Assembly: GCF_040706535.1 (NCBI RefSeq) | Contig: NZ_JAPDRJ010000003.1 | Coordinates: forward strand, 124,001 to 188,000 | Direction: 5' to 3' | Source of the DNA: Lentisalinibacter orientalis | Lineage (GTDB): Bacteria; Pseudomonadota; Gammaproteobacteria; Steroidobacterales; Woeseiaceae | Length of the DNA stretch: 64,000 bases | Shown here: one piece after another, positions 16,319 to 24,775 of the stretch | Layout of the letters: the number at the start of each line of letters is the position of its first letter | Position numbering within the stretch: the first letter of the stretch is position 1 | The notes under the pieces: generated by a model | Seen by the model: only the letters and a program-made list of their open reading frames with translations | Database searches by the model: none | What the model was told of the DNA's origin: nothing | Position numbers and translations under genes: made by a program

Positions 16319-18376
16319 ATGGCCTACCGACTCGGCGTGGACGTGGGAGGCACGTTCACAGATCTCTTGCTCGTGGACGAGAAGAACGGGGATACCTGGA
16401 CCGCGAAGGTCCCGAGTACGCCTGCGGACTCCTCCATCGGCGTTCTCAACGGCATCGCCAAGATCTGTGACGAGGCGGGCATCGACCCGAAGAAGATCAC
16501 GCATGTCATGCACGGCACCACCGTGGCCACGAACACGATCCTGGAGGGCAAGGGCGCCACGGTCGGGCTGGTCACCACCCAGGGCTACCGGCAGGTGCTG
16601 CAGATCGCCCGCTCGTTCGTGCCGGGTGGCCTGGGCGGCTGGGTCATCTACAACAAGAGCGCGCCGCTGGCGCCGCTGGCCCTGACGGTCGAGGCCGAGG
16701 AGCGCATGGGCGCCGACGGCAAGGTGGTCACGCCGCTCGACAAGGGCAAGCTCGAGAAGGAGCTGAAGCGGCTGAAGGGCCGGGGCGTGGAAGCGTTGAC
16801 GGTCTCGCTGATCAACTCCTACGCCAACCCGGCCAACGAGCGCGAGGTGGCGAAGGTCGCCAAGAAAGTCTTCCCGAAGATGCCGGTATCGCTGTCTTCC
16901 GAGGTGGTGCCGGAGATGCAGGAGTACGAGCGCACGATCACGACGGTGGCCAACTCCTACGTGCGTCCGAAGGTGGACGCCTACATCAACAACCTGCGCC
17001 GTAACCTGCGCAAGGACCTGAACAAGGAAGTGCAGCTGCACGTGTTGCGCTCGGACGGCGGCCTGGCCTCGGCCACCCAGGCGCGGAACTACCCGGTCAA
17101 CCTGCTCATGAGCGGTCCCGCCGGCGGCGTCTCGGGGGCCATCTGGGTGGCGAAGCAGGCCGGGTATCCGAACCTGCTGACCTTCGACATGGGCGGCACC
17201 TCGACGGACGTGGCGCTGGTCGAGAACGGCTACGCGCAGCTGCGCCGCGAGACCAGCGTGGGCGACGTGACCGTGCGCGCCTCATCGGTCGACGTGCGCA
17301 CCGTCGGCGCCGGCGGCGGCTCCATCGCCCACGTGCCCGAACTCACCGGCGCGCTCCGGGTCGGACCGGAGAGTGCCGGCGCCGATCCCGGTCCCGCCGC
17401 CTACAACAAGGGCGGCGAGGCCCCCACGGTCACCGACGCCAACGTGGTGCTGGGCTACCTGCCCACGGACGCCCGTCTCGGCGGCGACATGGAGATCCGC
17501 CGTGACCTGGCCGAGAAGGCGGTCAAGCAGGTGGCCGACGCGCTGGGGCTGCCGCTGAAGCGCGCCGCCGAGGGCATCATCAAGCTGGTGAACGAGAACA
17601 TGTTCGGCGCCCTGCGGCTGGTCTCGGTGGAGAAGGGCTACGACCCGCGGGAGTTCGCCCTCATCGCCTTCGGCGGTGCCGGTCCGCTGCACGCGAACGC
17701 CCTCGGCCGGCTGATGAACTCCTGGCCCGTGATCATCCCGCCCGGCCCGGGTGTGCTCTGCGCCTATGGTGACGCCACCACGCGCATGCGCAACGAGGCA
17801 GCACGCACCTATATCAAGCGTTTCTCCAATACGACGCCGGCCGGCCTCGAGAAGATCTTCACCCAGCTCGCGGCGAAAGCCTCGAAGACCCTGGACAAGG
17901 AGGGCGTGGCCAAGAAGGACCAGACCATCTCCTACCAGGCGGACCTGCGCTATCACGGCCAGGGTCTCACCCTGACGGTGGACGTGGACCTCGCTGACAT
18001 CAAGAAGAAGGGCCTCGACGCCATCGGCGACCAGTTCGACGAGATGCATCGCCAGCTCTTCACCTTCGCCCTCGATGAGGAGAAGGAACTGGTGAACCTG
18101 CGTGCGGTGGTGAACGGCAAGGCCACCACCGTGAAGCCGGCGGTCATCGAGAAGGGCGGCAGGAGCGCGAAGGACGCCGTGATCGCGGAACACAAGGTCT
18201 ACGTGGACGGCAAGGACCGCGACGCGAAGCTGTATCACCGTTCGAAACTGAAGGCGGGCAACGAGATCCCGGGTCCGGCCATCGTGCTGGAGATGGACTC
18301 GACGACGCTGATACTGCCCGGACACACCGGCAAGGTGGACGAGTTCGGCAATATCCTCATCCGCCCCGATGCATGA
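16319..18376 (+). CDS. hyuA: Hydantoinase/oxoprolinase family protein, A subunit
   Basis: A 685-residue ATP-dependent enzyme of the HyuA/acetone-carboxylase-beta family. The N-terminal ASKHA-type phosphate motif DVGGTFTD is at residues 8-15, MHGTTVATNTILEGKGA follows at about 63-79, and the second motif FDMGGTSTDVALVENG at about 288-303. Relatives hydrolyse hydantoins or 5-oxoproline, or carboxylate acetone and acetophenone, always with ATP and a B subunit. The B subunit starts 19 bases downstream. Neither the third acetone carboxylase subunit nor a 5-oxoproline gene is nearby, so the substrate stays open; a lactam, hydantoin or ketone linked to the upstream HMG-CoA lyase is possible. GGGGAAG precedes the ATG. 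Confidence 0.88.
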   Translation: MAYRLGVDVGGTFTDLLLVDEKNGDTWTAKVPSTPADSSIGVLNGIAKICDEAGIDPKKITHVMHGTTVATNTILEGKGATVGLVTTQGYRQVLQIARSFVPGGLGGWVIYNKSAPLAPLALTVEAEERMGADGKVVTPLDKGKLEKELKRLKGRGVEALTVSLINSYANPANEREVAKVAKKVFPKMPVSLSSEVVPEMQEYERTITTVANSYVRPKVDAYINNLRRNLRKDLNKEVQLHVLRSDGGLASATQARNYPVNLLMSGPAGGVSGAIWVAKQAGYPNLLTFDMGGTSTDVALVENGYAQLRRETSVGDVTVRASSVDVRTVGAGGGSIAHVPELTGALRVGPESAGADPGPAAYNKGGEAPTVTDANVVLGYLPTDARLGGDMEIRRDLAEKAVKQVADALGLPLKRAAEGIIKLVNENMFGALRLVSVEKGYDPREFALIAFGGAGPLHANALGRLMNSWPVIIPPGPGVLCAYGDATTRMRNEAARTYIKRFSNTTPAGLEKIFTQLAAKASKTLDKEGVAKKDQTISYQADLRYHGQGLTLTVDVDLADIKKKGLDAIGDQFDEMHRQLFTFALDEEKELVNLRAVVNGKATTVKPAVIEKGGRSAKDAVIAEHKVYVDGKDRDAKLYHRSKLKAGNEIPGPAIVLEMDSTTLILPGHTGKVDEFGNILIRPDA

Positions 18377-18394
18377 TTACGAAGGGAGCACGAC

Positions 18395-20317
18395 ATGCCT
18401 GCAAGACTAGTTGAGACCAAGCCGCGCAAGTTCAAGCGGGAGAAGATCGACCCGATCACACTCGACATCATCGAGAACGCCATGCAGAACGCGCGCTGGG
18501 AAATGGACACCGTGCTGTTCCGCACCGCCATGTCGCCGGGCATCCGGGAGCAGCACGACGAGTTCCCGATGATCGCCAACGTGGACGGCAAGATGGTCGT
18601 CGGCCAGTTCGGCAGCTTCATCCACGGCTTCAAGGAAGCCTATGACGGCACCATCGAGGAAGGCGACATCTTCCTCACCTCGGACCCCTACGCCTGCAAC
18701 GGTGCCGTCAGCCACGCGAACGACTGGCTGCTGCTGCGCCCCATCTTCAAGGATGGCCGTCTGATCGCCTACTCGGCCATGTTCGGCCACATGACCGACA
18801 TCGGCGGCAAGGTGCCGGGTTCGCTGCCCACGGATGCGCGCCAGATCTACGAGGAAGGCATCTGCGTGCCGCCCACGAAGATCTACAAGAAGGACGAGTT
18901 GCAGGAGGACGTCCTGGAGCTGATCCTGCACAACTGCCGCCTGCCGCACTGGAACCGGTCCGACTTCAACGCGATCGTCGCGGCCGTGCGCACGGCGGAG
19001 AAGCGGGTGATCGAACTCGCCGAGCGCTTCGGCGACGACATCCTGTACTCGGCGCTGGAAGACCTGCTGGACCGCAACAAGCGGGCGATGGGCAGGCTCA
19101 TCAAGGATACGGTGCCGACGAAGAAGCAGGTGTTCGAGGACTACCTCTGCGACGACGGCCTGGGCATGGGCCCGTACAAGATCCGTTGCGCGATGTGGCG
19201 CGAGGGTAACAAGGTCATCTTCGACTTCGAGGGGACCGACCCGCAGTCGATCGGCTCGGTGAACTTCCTCCTCAACGAGGAGATGTTCAAGATGTTCTGC
19301 GGCGTGTACATGATCATGGTCTTCGATCCGCAGATCATGTTCAACGACGGCTTCTACGACCTGATGGAAGTGCGCATCCCCGAGGGCACGCTGCTGAAGC
19401 CGAAGAAGCCCGCGGCGCTGTCCTGCCGCACCCACGCGCTGGGCCGCATCTTCGACGTGCTCGGCGGGCTGCTCGGCCAGGGCAACCCGGACTTCCTCTG
19501 TGCCGCCGGATTCTCCGACAGCCCGCACTTCATGTATTCGGGCTACGACAAGAACGGCGAGTGGTATCAGCTTTACCAGATCGGCTTCGGCGGCGTGCCG
19601 GGCAAGCCCTCGGGCGACGGCCCGGACGGCCATTCACTGTGGCCGAGCTTCACCAACGTCCCGAACGAGTTCCTGGAGAGCTATTTCCCGTTGCGTATCG
19701 ACGTCTACGAGACCATCCCGGACAGCGGCGGACCCGGTTTCCACCGCGGCGGCAATGCGCTGCGGGTGGGCTATCGCTTCCTGGAGGACGGCGAGATATC
19801 CATCCACGACGACCGCTGGCTGACCTATCCGTGGGGCGTCAACGGCGGCCTGCCCGGTCAGCGCAGCCAGAAGATCCTGATGCGCACCGACGGCAGCCGG
19901 GAGTTGCTGCAATCGAAGTGCGACCGGATCGAGGTGCGCGAGGGCGATCTGCTCTATTTCGACACCTGGGGCGGCGGCGGCTGGGGCGATCCCCTGGAGC
20001 GGCCCGTGGAGAAGGTGGTGGCCGACGTCGATGCCGGCCTCGTCACCCTGGACGGCGCGCGGCGCTACGGCGTCGTGCTGCATTCGGACCTCCGCGTCGA
20101 CGAGAAGAAGACGAAGGCCCTGCGCGCGCGCATGGCGAAGAAGCGGGGCCCGGCCCAGCTGTTCGACAAGGGCGGCACCATCGAGGAGCTGAAGAAACGC
20201 TGCAAGCGCGAGACGGGGCTGAACCCGCCGCGACAGCCGGAGTTCAAGACCTGGGTGAAGGCCGACAACCGGGTGCAGGTGAAGAAGAAGGGCGGGCGCA
20301 AGTCGAAGGCGGCCTGA
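18395..20317 (+). CDS. hyuB: Hydantoinase/oxoprolinase family protein, B subunit
   Basis: A 640-residue HyuB-type subunit that should form a complex with the A subunit at 16319. Family landmarks include DPITLDIIENAMQNARWEMD near residues 21-40, HANDWLLLRPIF and FGHMTDIGGKVPGS in the middle, and a C-terminal DTWGGGGWGDPLERP. The extreme C-terminus is unusually basic (VQVKKKGGRKSKAA), a tail I do not associate with the core family. AGGGAG precedes the ATG. The gene converges on the membrane protein at 20355. The reaction is unknown, as for the A subunit. Confidence 0.87.
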   Translation: MPARLVETKPRKFKREKIDPITLDIIENAMQNARWEMDTVLFRTAMSPGIREQHDEFPMIANVDGKMVVGQFGSFIHGFKEAYDGTIEEGDIFLTSDPYACNGAVSHANDWLLLRPIFKDGRLIAYSAMFGHMTDIGGKVPGSLPTDARQIYEEGICVPPTKIYKKDELQEDVLELILHNCRLPHWNRSDFNAIVAAVRTAEKRVIELAERFGDDILYSALEDLLDRNKRAMGRLIKDTVPTKKQVFEDYLCDDGLGMGPYKIRCAMWREGNKVIFDFEGTDPQSIGSVNFLLNEEMFKMFCGVYMIMVFDPQIMFNDGFYDLMEVRIPEGTLLKPKKPAALSCRTHALGRIFDVLGGLLGQGNPDFLCAAGFSDSPHFMYSGYDKNGEWYQLYQIGFGGVPGKPSGDGPDGHSLWPSFTNVPNEFLESYFPLRIDVYETIPDSGGPGFHRGGNALRVGYRFLEDGEISIHDDRWLTYPWGVNGGLPGQRSQKILMRTDGSRELLQSKCDRIEVREGDLLYFDTWGGGGWGDPLERPVEKVVADVDAGLVTLDGARRYGVVLHSDLRVDEKKTKALRARMAKKRGPAQLFDKGGTIEELKKRCKRETGLNPPRQPEFKTWVKADNRVQVKKKGGRKSKAA

Positions 20318-20334
20318 CGGCCGTCCTGACCCGT

Positions 20335-20366
20335 GCCGCCGTCAGACGGCGACGTCAGACGGCGGC
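20335..20366. repeat. GC-rich inverted repeat between convergent genes
   Basis: GCCGCCGTC (20335-20343) and GACGGCGGC (20358-20366) can form a 9-bp stem. It lies between hyuB and the convergent membrane-protein gene, slightly inside the latter's end. There is no T-tract, so it is at most a weak or Rho-assisted terminator. Confidence 0.3.
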
Positions 20367-21047
20367 GGCGAGCATCGGCTTCGTGACGCCGAGGAACGCG
20401 GCCAGGAACAGGAGGCCGTAGAGGGTATGGACGTAGCGCAGGGCGTGGTTGATGGCGCCGCTGATGCGGGTCTCCAGCGCGGCTGAGCTGCCGGATCGGG
20501 CGAGCTCGCCCATCGCCGGGATCAGGGGCAGGAAGGCGCGGTCGATGCCGATGGCAGCGAGGCACACGAAGCCGTACAGGCCGATCTTCAGCGCGAGCCA
20601 GCCGGGAACGGCTGCCTCGCCGCTGCCGGCGAGGAGCCACAGGGCGGCCAGGCCGCAGGCCAGGGCCACTGCGACCAGCCAGACGCGCTGTACGGCTGCC
20701 AGCAGGCCCTGTACGGGCTTGCCCTCTGCGGCTAGCAGTGCGAGGGTCAGGGTCAGCCACGCGGCGGTGAGGGCCCAAAGCAGGCCGAGAGCCCAACCGG
20801 GCAACGGGAGCGTGCCGCCGAGGTAACCCAGCGTCGCGCCGACGGCGAACATGAGACTGAAGGCGATGCGGGGCAGGAGATCGATCCGGAGGGCCAGATC
20901 GAGCAGCGTGAGTCGCTCGGCAGGACTCAGGGCGGCATCGCGGACGCGCCGCGCGGCCAGCAGGACGCCGAGGTCGGTACCGAGCCAGAAGACGAGTAGC
21001 AGGATATGCAGGTAGTCCAGCAGGCCGTAGATCGTGATGCCGCTCAA
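20355..21047 (-). CDS. Polytopic membrane protein, paralogue of the one at 27628
   Basis: A 230-residue integral membrane protein with about six hydrophobic spans. The N-terminal motif YGLLDYLHILLLVFWLGTDLG and a following PRIAF motif recur in the protein at 27628 (VHVILFAYWLGGDLGVF and PRICM), and both end with a WLALK- or WIALK-type segment. The histidine in the first span recalls CopD-, DUF2269- or cytochrome-b561-like membrane proteins, but I cannot place it firmly. It is transcribed divergently from the GntR regulator at 21110, with 62 bases between the starts. Function unknown. Confidence 0.7.
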   Translation of the reverse strand: MSGITIYGLLDYLHILLLVFWLGTDLGVLLAARRVRDAALSPAERLTLLDLALRIDLLPRIAFSLMFAVGATLGYLGGTLPLPGWALGLLWALTAAWLTLTLALLAAEGKPVQGLLAAVQRVWLVAVALACGLAALWLLAGSGEAAVPGWLALKIGLYGFVCLAAIGIDRAFLPLIPAMGELARSGSSAALETRISGAINHALRYVHTLYGLLFLAAFLGVTKPMLAAAV

Positions 21048-21109
21048 TGGGTTGCTCCGCTCGTCGCCGTGGGTGCCTGGTTCGCGATATTAGCCGGGGG
21101 GAGGGCAGG

Positions 21110-21763
21110 GTGAAAGCCGTCGAAAAAGCCTATGCGGCGGTCCGGGACGGCATCGTGTCGGGCAAGTACGAGCCGGGTACGCGCATTACCGAGCAGGAGG
21201 TGGCCGAGCTGGCAGGCGTCAGCCGCACGCCGGTGCGCGAGGCGTTGCGTCAGCTGAACGTCGAGGGGCTGCTGGAATTCGTGCCGAATCAGGGCGCGGT
21301 CGTCACCAGCTGGTCCGAGCGCGAGCTGGACGAGATCTTCGACCTGCGCGCGGTGCTGGAGTCTTTCGCAGCCGCCCAGGCCGCGCGGCACGCGGATGCG
21401 CAGACGGTGGCCCGCCTGCGCTCGCTGGCCGAGCAGCAGGTGCAGGCCTCCCGGCAGCGCAAGCCGGGCTATCCCGCGCGCATCAGCGAGCTGAACGATC
21501 GCTTCCACCACGAGATCGCCGAAGCCTGCGGCAACCGGCTGCTGCGCAACATCCTCACCACGCTGACCCAGTCGGCGCTGGTCACACTGACCTTCCGCAA
21601 CTACGACACCGAATCGCTGGTCCGCAGCGCCCAGCACCATCTCGAGCTGGTGGCGGCCATCGAGGCGCGGGACCCCGACTGGGCCGCTTCGGTCATGCGC
21701 AGTCACATCCTGGCGGCGCGTCGCGTGTTCGGACTGGCGCCGCGGGAGAAAGCGGCGAGCTAG
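21110..21763 (+). CDS. GntR-family transcriptional regulator, FCD subfamily
   Basis: A 217-residue repressor-type regulator. Residues about 5-68 form the winged helix-turn-helix (GTRITEQEVAELAGVSRTPV, REALRQLNVEGLLEF) and the rest is the FCD ligand domain, with RAVLESFAAAQAARHAD, NDRFHHEIAEACGN and HHLELVAAIEARD giving the usual metal/ligand histidines. FCD regulators sense small organic acids and bind TA-centred palindromes. Two such palindromes sit between the divergent operons at 15128-15199, making this the nearest candidate for controlling them. The GTG start at 21110-21112 follows a GGGGGGAGGG-like Shine-Dalgarno. Target and ligand are inference. Confidence 0.88.
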   Translation: MKAVEKAYAAVRDGIVSGKYEPGTRITEQEVAELAGVSRTPVREALRQLNVEGLLEFVPNQGAVVTSWSERELDEIFDLRAVLESFAAAQAARHADAQTVARLRSLAEQQVQASRQRKPGYPARISELNDRFHHEIAEACGNRLLRNILTTLTQSALVTLTFRNYDTESLVRSAQHHLELVAAIEARDPDWAASVMRSHILAARRVFGLAPREKAAS

Positions 21764-21775
21764 CGTCCGGCCGCT

Positions 21776-22360
21776 TCAGCCCGAACGGTGCGCGGCGTGG
21801 TACTCCCGGTTCGGCATCATGTCCACCGCCGTGGCCATCCGGTTGCTCATGTTGAAGAACGCGGCGACGGCCGCGATGTCCCAGATATCGCGTTCGCTGA
21901 AGCCGTAGCTGCGCAGCTCCTCCCGGTCCTCGTCCACGATCTGGTGGGGCGTGACCGTGAGTTTCCAGGCGAAATCGAGCATCGCCCGTGTGCGCGGTTC
22001 CAGCGGCGCCACCCGGTAGTTCATCACCAGCATCTCGCCGAGTTCGGGGTCACCGGACATCTCCCGCACTGCGGCACCATGGGCGACCAGGCAGTAATAG
22101 CAGTGGTTGGCGGAGGAGACCACGACGGCGATCATCTCCCGCTCCAGGGGCGTGAGGCCGGACTCCTCCAGCATCAGGCCGTTGTAGAAGCCGGCGAAGG
22201 TGCGCAGCTGACCCTGGTCGAAGCTGTGAGCCTTCAGCACGTTCGGCACCATGCCGAGCTTCTCCTCGCAGACCCGGAAGTATTTCGCCATGTCGGGGTC
22301 GAGGTCGGCAGGATCCGGTAATTCGATATCCAGGGCGATGATGTAATCGGGCTGTGGCAT
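21776..22360 (-). CDS. Peroxidase-related AhpD-fold protein (carboxymuconolactone decarboxylase family)
   Basis: A 194-residue alpha-helical protein of the AhpD-like 'peroxidase-related enzyme' group. The redox motif is HCYYC with cysteines at 87 and 90, followed by the conserved histidine at 94 (LVAHGAAVRE); the C-terminal WDIAAVAAFFNMSNRMATAVD closes the domain. AhpD-type proteins reduce or support peroxidases through a CxxC pair. It is the last gene of a leftward operon with a glutathione transferase and the TRAP solute receptor, 16 bases after the latter. Physiological partner unknown. Confidence 0.87.
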   Translation of the reverse strand: MPQPDYIIALDIELPDPADLDPDMAKYFRVCEEKLGMVPNVLKAHSFDQGQLRTFAGFYNGLMLEESGLTPLEREMIAVVVSSANHCYYCLVAHGAAVREMSGDPELGEMLVMNYRVAPLEPRTRAMLDFAWKLTVTPHQIVDEDREELRSYGFSERDIWDIAAVAAFFNMSNRMATAVDMMPNREYHAAHRSG

Positions 22361-22376
22361 GGTCGTCGTTCCTCCG

Positions 22377-23447
22377 TCAGTTGCGCTCGGCCGCCGCGCT
22401 TTCGGCCGGAACTTTGCCGGCCTCCTGCAGGCGGGCCCATTCGCGTTTCCCCTCCTGCACCCGGCGGTAGATCTCCCGCGCCCGCCCGCCGACGCGCTCC
22501 AGCAGCGTCTCGTGGGTACCGGCCAGCGCGGCGCGCCAGCGCTGCCGCTGTTCCTCGTCCAGCCGGTGGATCTCCACCGACTGGGCGGGTAGCTGCTCGG
22601 TCAAGATGTTTGCGAGGACCCGCCGCACGTCGTCGCGGCTGTACTGCAGCGGGTCCAGGGAGTCCATGATCACCTGCCGCTTGCGCTCGGACAGCGCGCG
22701 GAACCAGGCCCGGTTGGCGACGATGAGTCCGGTGTCGAAGGCGTGACGGGTCAGGGTCAGGTGCCTGGCCTCCCGGGAGATGCCGGCGATGGCGTACATG
22801 CCGGTGCCGCTCTGGCCGCTCTCGATCAGGCCGGTCTGCAGCGACGGGATCACCTCGGAAAAGGTGACCGGCGTGCTGTCGGCACCGATGGCCTCCGTGA
22901 AGACCTGGGAGCCGATCGCGTTGGAGGCCCGCATCGGCCGGTCCCGGGCATCTTCCGGCGTGATGATGGGTGTCAGTCCGTAGATGTGCGTCCAGCCGAC
23001 CTCGGCCCACTGCAGCAGCTCCATGCCCTTCGCGGCGAACAGCTCGCGGAAAGCCGGGGTCAGGTAGTTGTCGATGACGAAGTCGACCTCGCCCGTCGAA
23101 TCGAACAGATAGGGCGCGAGCAGGACGTTCAGCTCCGGCACCACCACCGCCAGGCCCTGCAGCGAGAAGCCGCCGATGTGGACGCGGCCGCGCCGCAGGC
23201 TGGAGAGCATGGTCTCCTCGCTGCCGAGCTGGCCCGTGACGAACATGTCCAGCTCGAGGTCCGTGTCGTTCCTGGCGTGAAAGCGCTCCTCGAAGCGAAC
23301 CCAGCCCTCGTGCCACGGCGTGCCCGGCGGGCTCAGGGCGGTGACCCGCACTCTCGAGGTATCCGGTGTGCTCTCGCCGCAGCCCGCCGCGAGGCTCAGG
23401 AGAACGGCCAGGGCGACGCCCAGGAGACCCGGGCGCAACGGTTTCAC
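22377..23447 (-). CDS. dctP: TRAP transporter solute-binding protein (DctP family), lipoprotein
   Basis: A 356-residue periplasmic receptor of a tripartite ATP-independent periplasmic transporter. A signal sequence ends in LLSLAAGC, a lipobox, so it is probably lipid-anchored. DctP features include SLRRGRVHIGGFSLQGLAVV, the region PMRASNAIG with the usual substrate-carboxylate-binding arginine, and QTGLIESGQSG. Ligands are typically carboxylic acids. The permease genes dctQ and dctM lie 0.8 kb away on the opposite strand, with a glutathione transferase between; its start overlaps that gene's stop by 4 bases. The ligand is unknown. Confidence 0.9.
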   Translation of the reverse strand: MKPLRPGLLGVALAVLLSLAAGCGESTPDTSRVRVTALSPPGTPWHEGWVRFEERFHARNDTDLELDMFVTGQLGSEETMLSSLRRGRVHIGGFSLQGLAVVVPELNVLLAPYLFDSTGEVDFVIDNYLTPAFRELFAAKGMELLQWAEVGWTHIYGLTPIITPEDARDRPMRASNAIGSQVFTEAIGADSTPVTFSEVIPSLQTGLIESGQSGTGMYAIAGISREARHLTLTRHAFDTGLIVANRAWFRALSERKRQVIMDSLDPLQYSRDDVRRVLANILTEQLPAQSVEIHRLDEEQRQRWRAALAGTHETLLERVGGRAREIYRRVQEGKREWARLQEAGKVPAESAAAERN

Positions 23448-24058
23448 GCGGCCTCCATCCCGCGCGCCACGGCCGGCCGGCCGCCGACGCCGTCCGCCCA
23501 GCGGCGGATGTTCGGATAGTCCTCGAGCCTGCGGGGCAGGCGGTTGGCCGAGTTGGCGGCGGTCGGGTAGGCGAGCACGTCGGCGATGCTGTACTCGGCG
23601 CCCGCCAGGTATTCACATTGCTCCAGCCGCTCCTCCACGATGCCGAGCATGCGTGCGATCTGGCTGTGAACGAACTCGCGCACCCGCGCGTCCTCCGTAC
23701 CCACCAGTTCCTCCAGCAGGAACTGATTGGCGAACACGTGGCCGAGATCGGTGGCGGCGAAGGCGGCCCACTGCAGCACGGCATAGCGGCCGGGGCCGGC
23801 GGCGGGAAGGAGGCGGCCGCTGCGTTCCGCTGCGTAGATGGCTACCGGCAGCGTGCCGTAGATGACCCGGCCCGCATCGCCGTCCCCGGGCTCGATGAAA
23901 GGGATCCGTCCCACGGGATTCAGCGCCAGCACCGAGGCGTCCAGGTGTTCCCCGGCGGCGAGATCGAGGATCCGGGTGCGGTAATCCAGGCCTGCCTCCT
24001 CGAGAGCGATGGCGGCCTTCTGACCGTTCGCCGTGGCGGCCGTGTAGAGCGTGATCAT
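23444..24058 (-). CDS. Glutathione S-transferase family protein
   Basis: A 204-residue protein with an N-terminal thioredoxin-like domain (MITLYTAATANGQKAAIALE, NPVGRIPFIEP with the cis-proline) and a C-terminal helical domain (EYSIADVLAYPTAANSANRL). It resembles the Nu/YfcG-YghU-like bacterial GSTs, which conjugate or reduce with glutathione. It heads the operon gst-dctP-ahpD-like, overlapping dctP by 4 bases (ATGA). The ATG at 24056-24058 is directly preceded by an 11-bp tandem duplication; no clear Shine-Dalgarno is visible. It may detoxify or process the compound taken up by the TRAP system; that is inference. Confidence 0.87.
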   Translation of the reverse strand: MITLYTAATANGQKAAIALEEAGLDYRTRILDLAAGEHLDASVLALNPVGRIPFIEPGDGDAGRVIYGTLPVAIYAAERSGRLLPAAGPGRYAVLQWAAFAATDLGHVFANQFLLEELVGTEDARVREFVHSQIARMLGIVEERLEQCEYLAGAEYSIADVLAYPTAANSANRLPRRLEDYPNIRRWADGVGGRPAVARGMEAA

Positions 24059-24059
24059 T

Positions 24060-24081
24060 GTTTTCCCGTCGTTTTCCCGTC
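24060..24081. repeat. 11-bp tandem duplication at the GST start
   Basis: GTTTTCCCGTC occurs twice in direct succession (24060-24070 and 24071-24081), one base from the GST start codon, in its 5' leader. It is one of several short tandem duplications beside gene starts in this window. Confidence 0.85.
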
Positions 24082-24273
24082 GCTTCTCCGGGGCATCCCG
24101 GTGCGCCTGCCATGGTACGCCACGGCCGGCAGCCATGCAGCAGGCCGGTCTCATTCGCACTGGGCGACCGTAGTCTGCGATACTCGGCCCGCGGCGCGAT
24201 GCCGCGCACGGGACGGTACCGACAGGAGCGTGAAGTTGCCAGTGCTGACAGGCCCGAGCCGCGGGGGCGGGAT

Positions 24274-24774
24274 GTGAAAGACCTGCTGGCCTCGCTGCAT
24301 CGCGTCGAGCGGACCATCGTGATCGTCGCCTTCAGCGGCATGGTCGGCGTCGTGTTCGCCGACGTGCTGGCGCGGGAGGTCACCGGCATCGGGTTGCCCT
24401 GGGCCCGACAGGTCGGCGTCTACTTCAACATCGTCGTCGTCATGTTCGGCATCGGGCTCGCCTCGGCCGCCGGGTCGCACCTGCGCCCCCGGTTCGCAGA
24501 CGGATGGCTGCCCGCGCGATGGGAGTTCCAGCTCGCTTTCCTGCAGCACGCGCTGTTCGCTCTCTTCTGCGTCGCCTTCGCCGTCGTCGCGACCGACATG
24601 GTGGTCACCAGCGTCCGGCTCGACGAGCGCTCCGAGATCCTGCGCCTGCCCGTGTGGCCCATCCAGGCAGTGATCCCCCTCGTGTTCGGCATCGCGGCGC
24701 TGCGCCACGGCATCTACGCCGTGCGGCCGGAACTGAGGCCGGCGGCGGCGTCGACCGGCACGGACGACAGCTGA
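24274..24774 (+). CDS. dctQ: TRAP transporter small permease (DctQ)
   Basis: A 166-residue membrane protein with four predicted spans, the DctQ small-permease type: IVIVAFSGMVGVVFADVLAR, VYFNIVVVMFGIGLASAAGS with the following HLRPRF, LQHALFALFCVAFAVVATDM and IQAVIPLVFGIAALRHG. It links the DctP receptor to the large permease. The start is ambiguous; I chose GTG 24274-24276 because a GGGGGCGG stretch lies upstream and the family begins close to this residue. One base separates its stop from the dctM ATG. Confidence 0.85.
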   Translation: MKDLLASLHRVERTIVIVAFSGMVGVVFADVLAREVTGIGLPWARQVGVYFNIVVVMFGIGLASAAGSHLRPRFADGWLPARWEFQLAFLQHALFALFCVAFAVVATDMVVTSVRLDERSEILRLPVWPIQAVIPLVFGIAALRHGIYAVRPELRPAAASTGTDDS

Positions 24775-24775
24775 C

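Noticed and set aside
16319..20317. Acetone carboxylase or 5-oxoprolinase as a firm name for HyuA/HyuB
   Set aside because: The third acetone carboxylase subunit is missing, and the two-protein split differs from the single-chain eukaryotic oxoprolinase; only the family name is safe.
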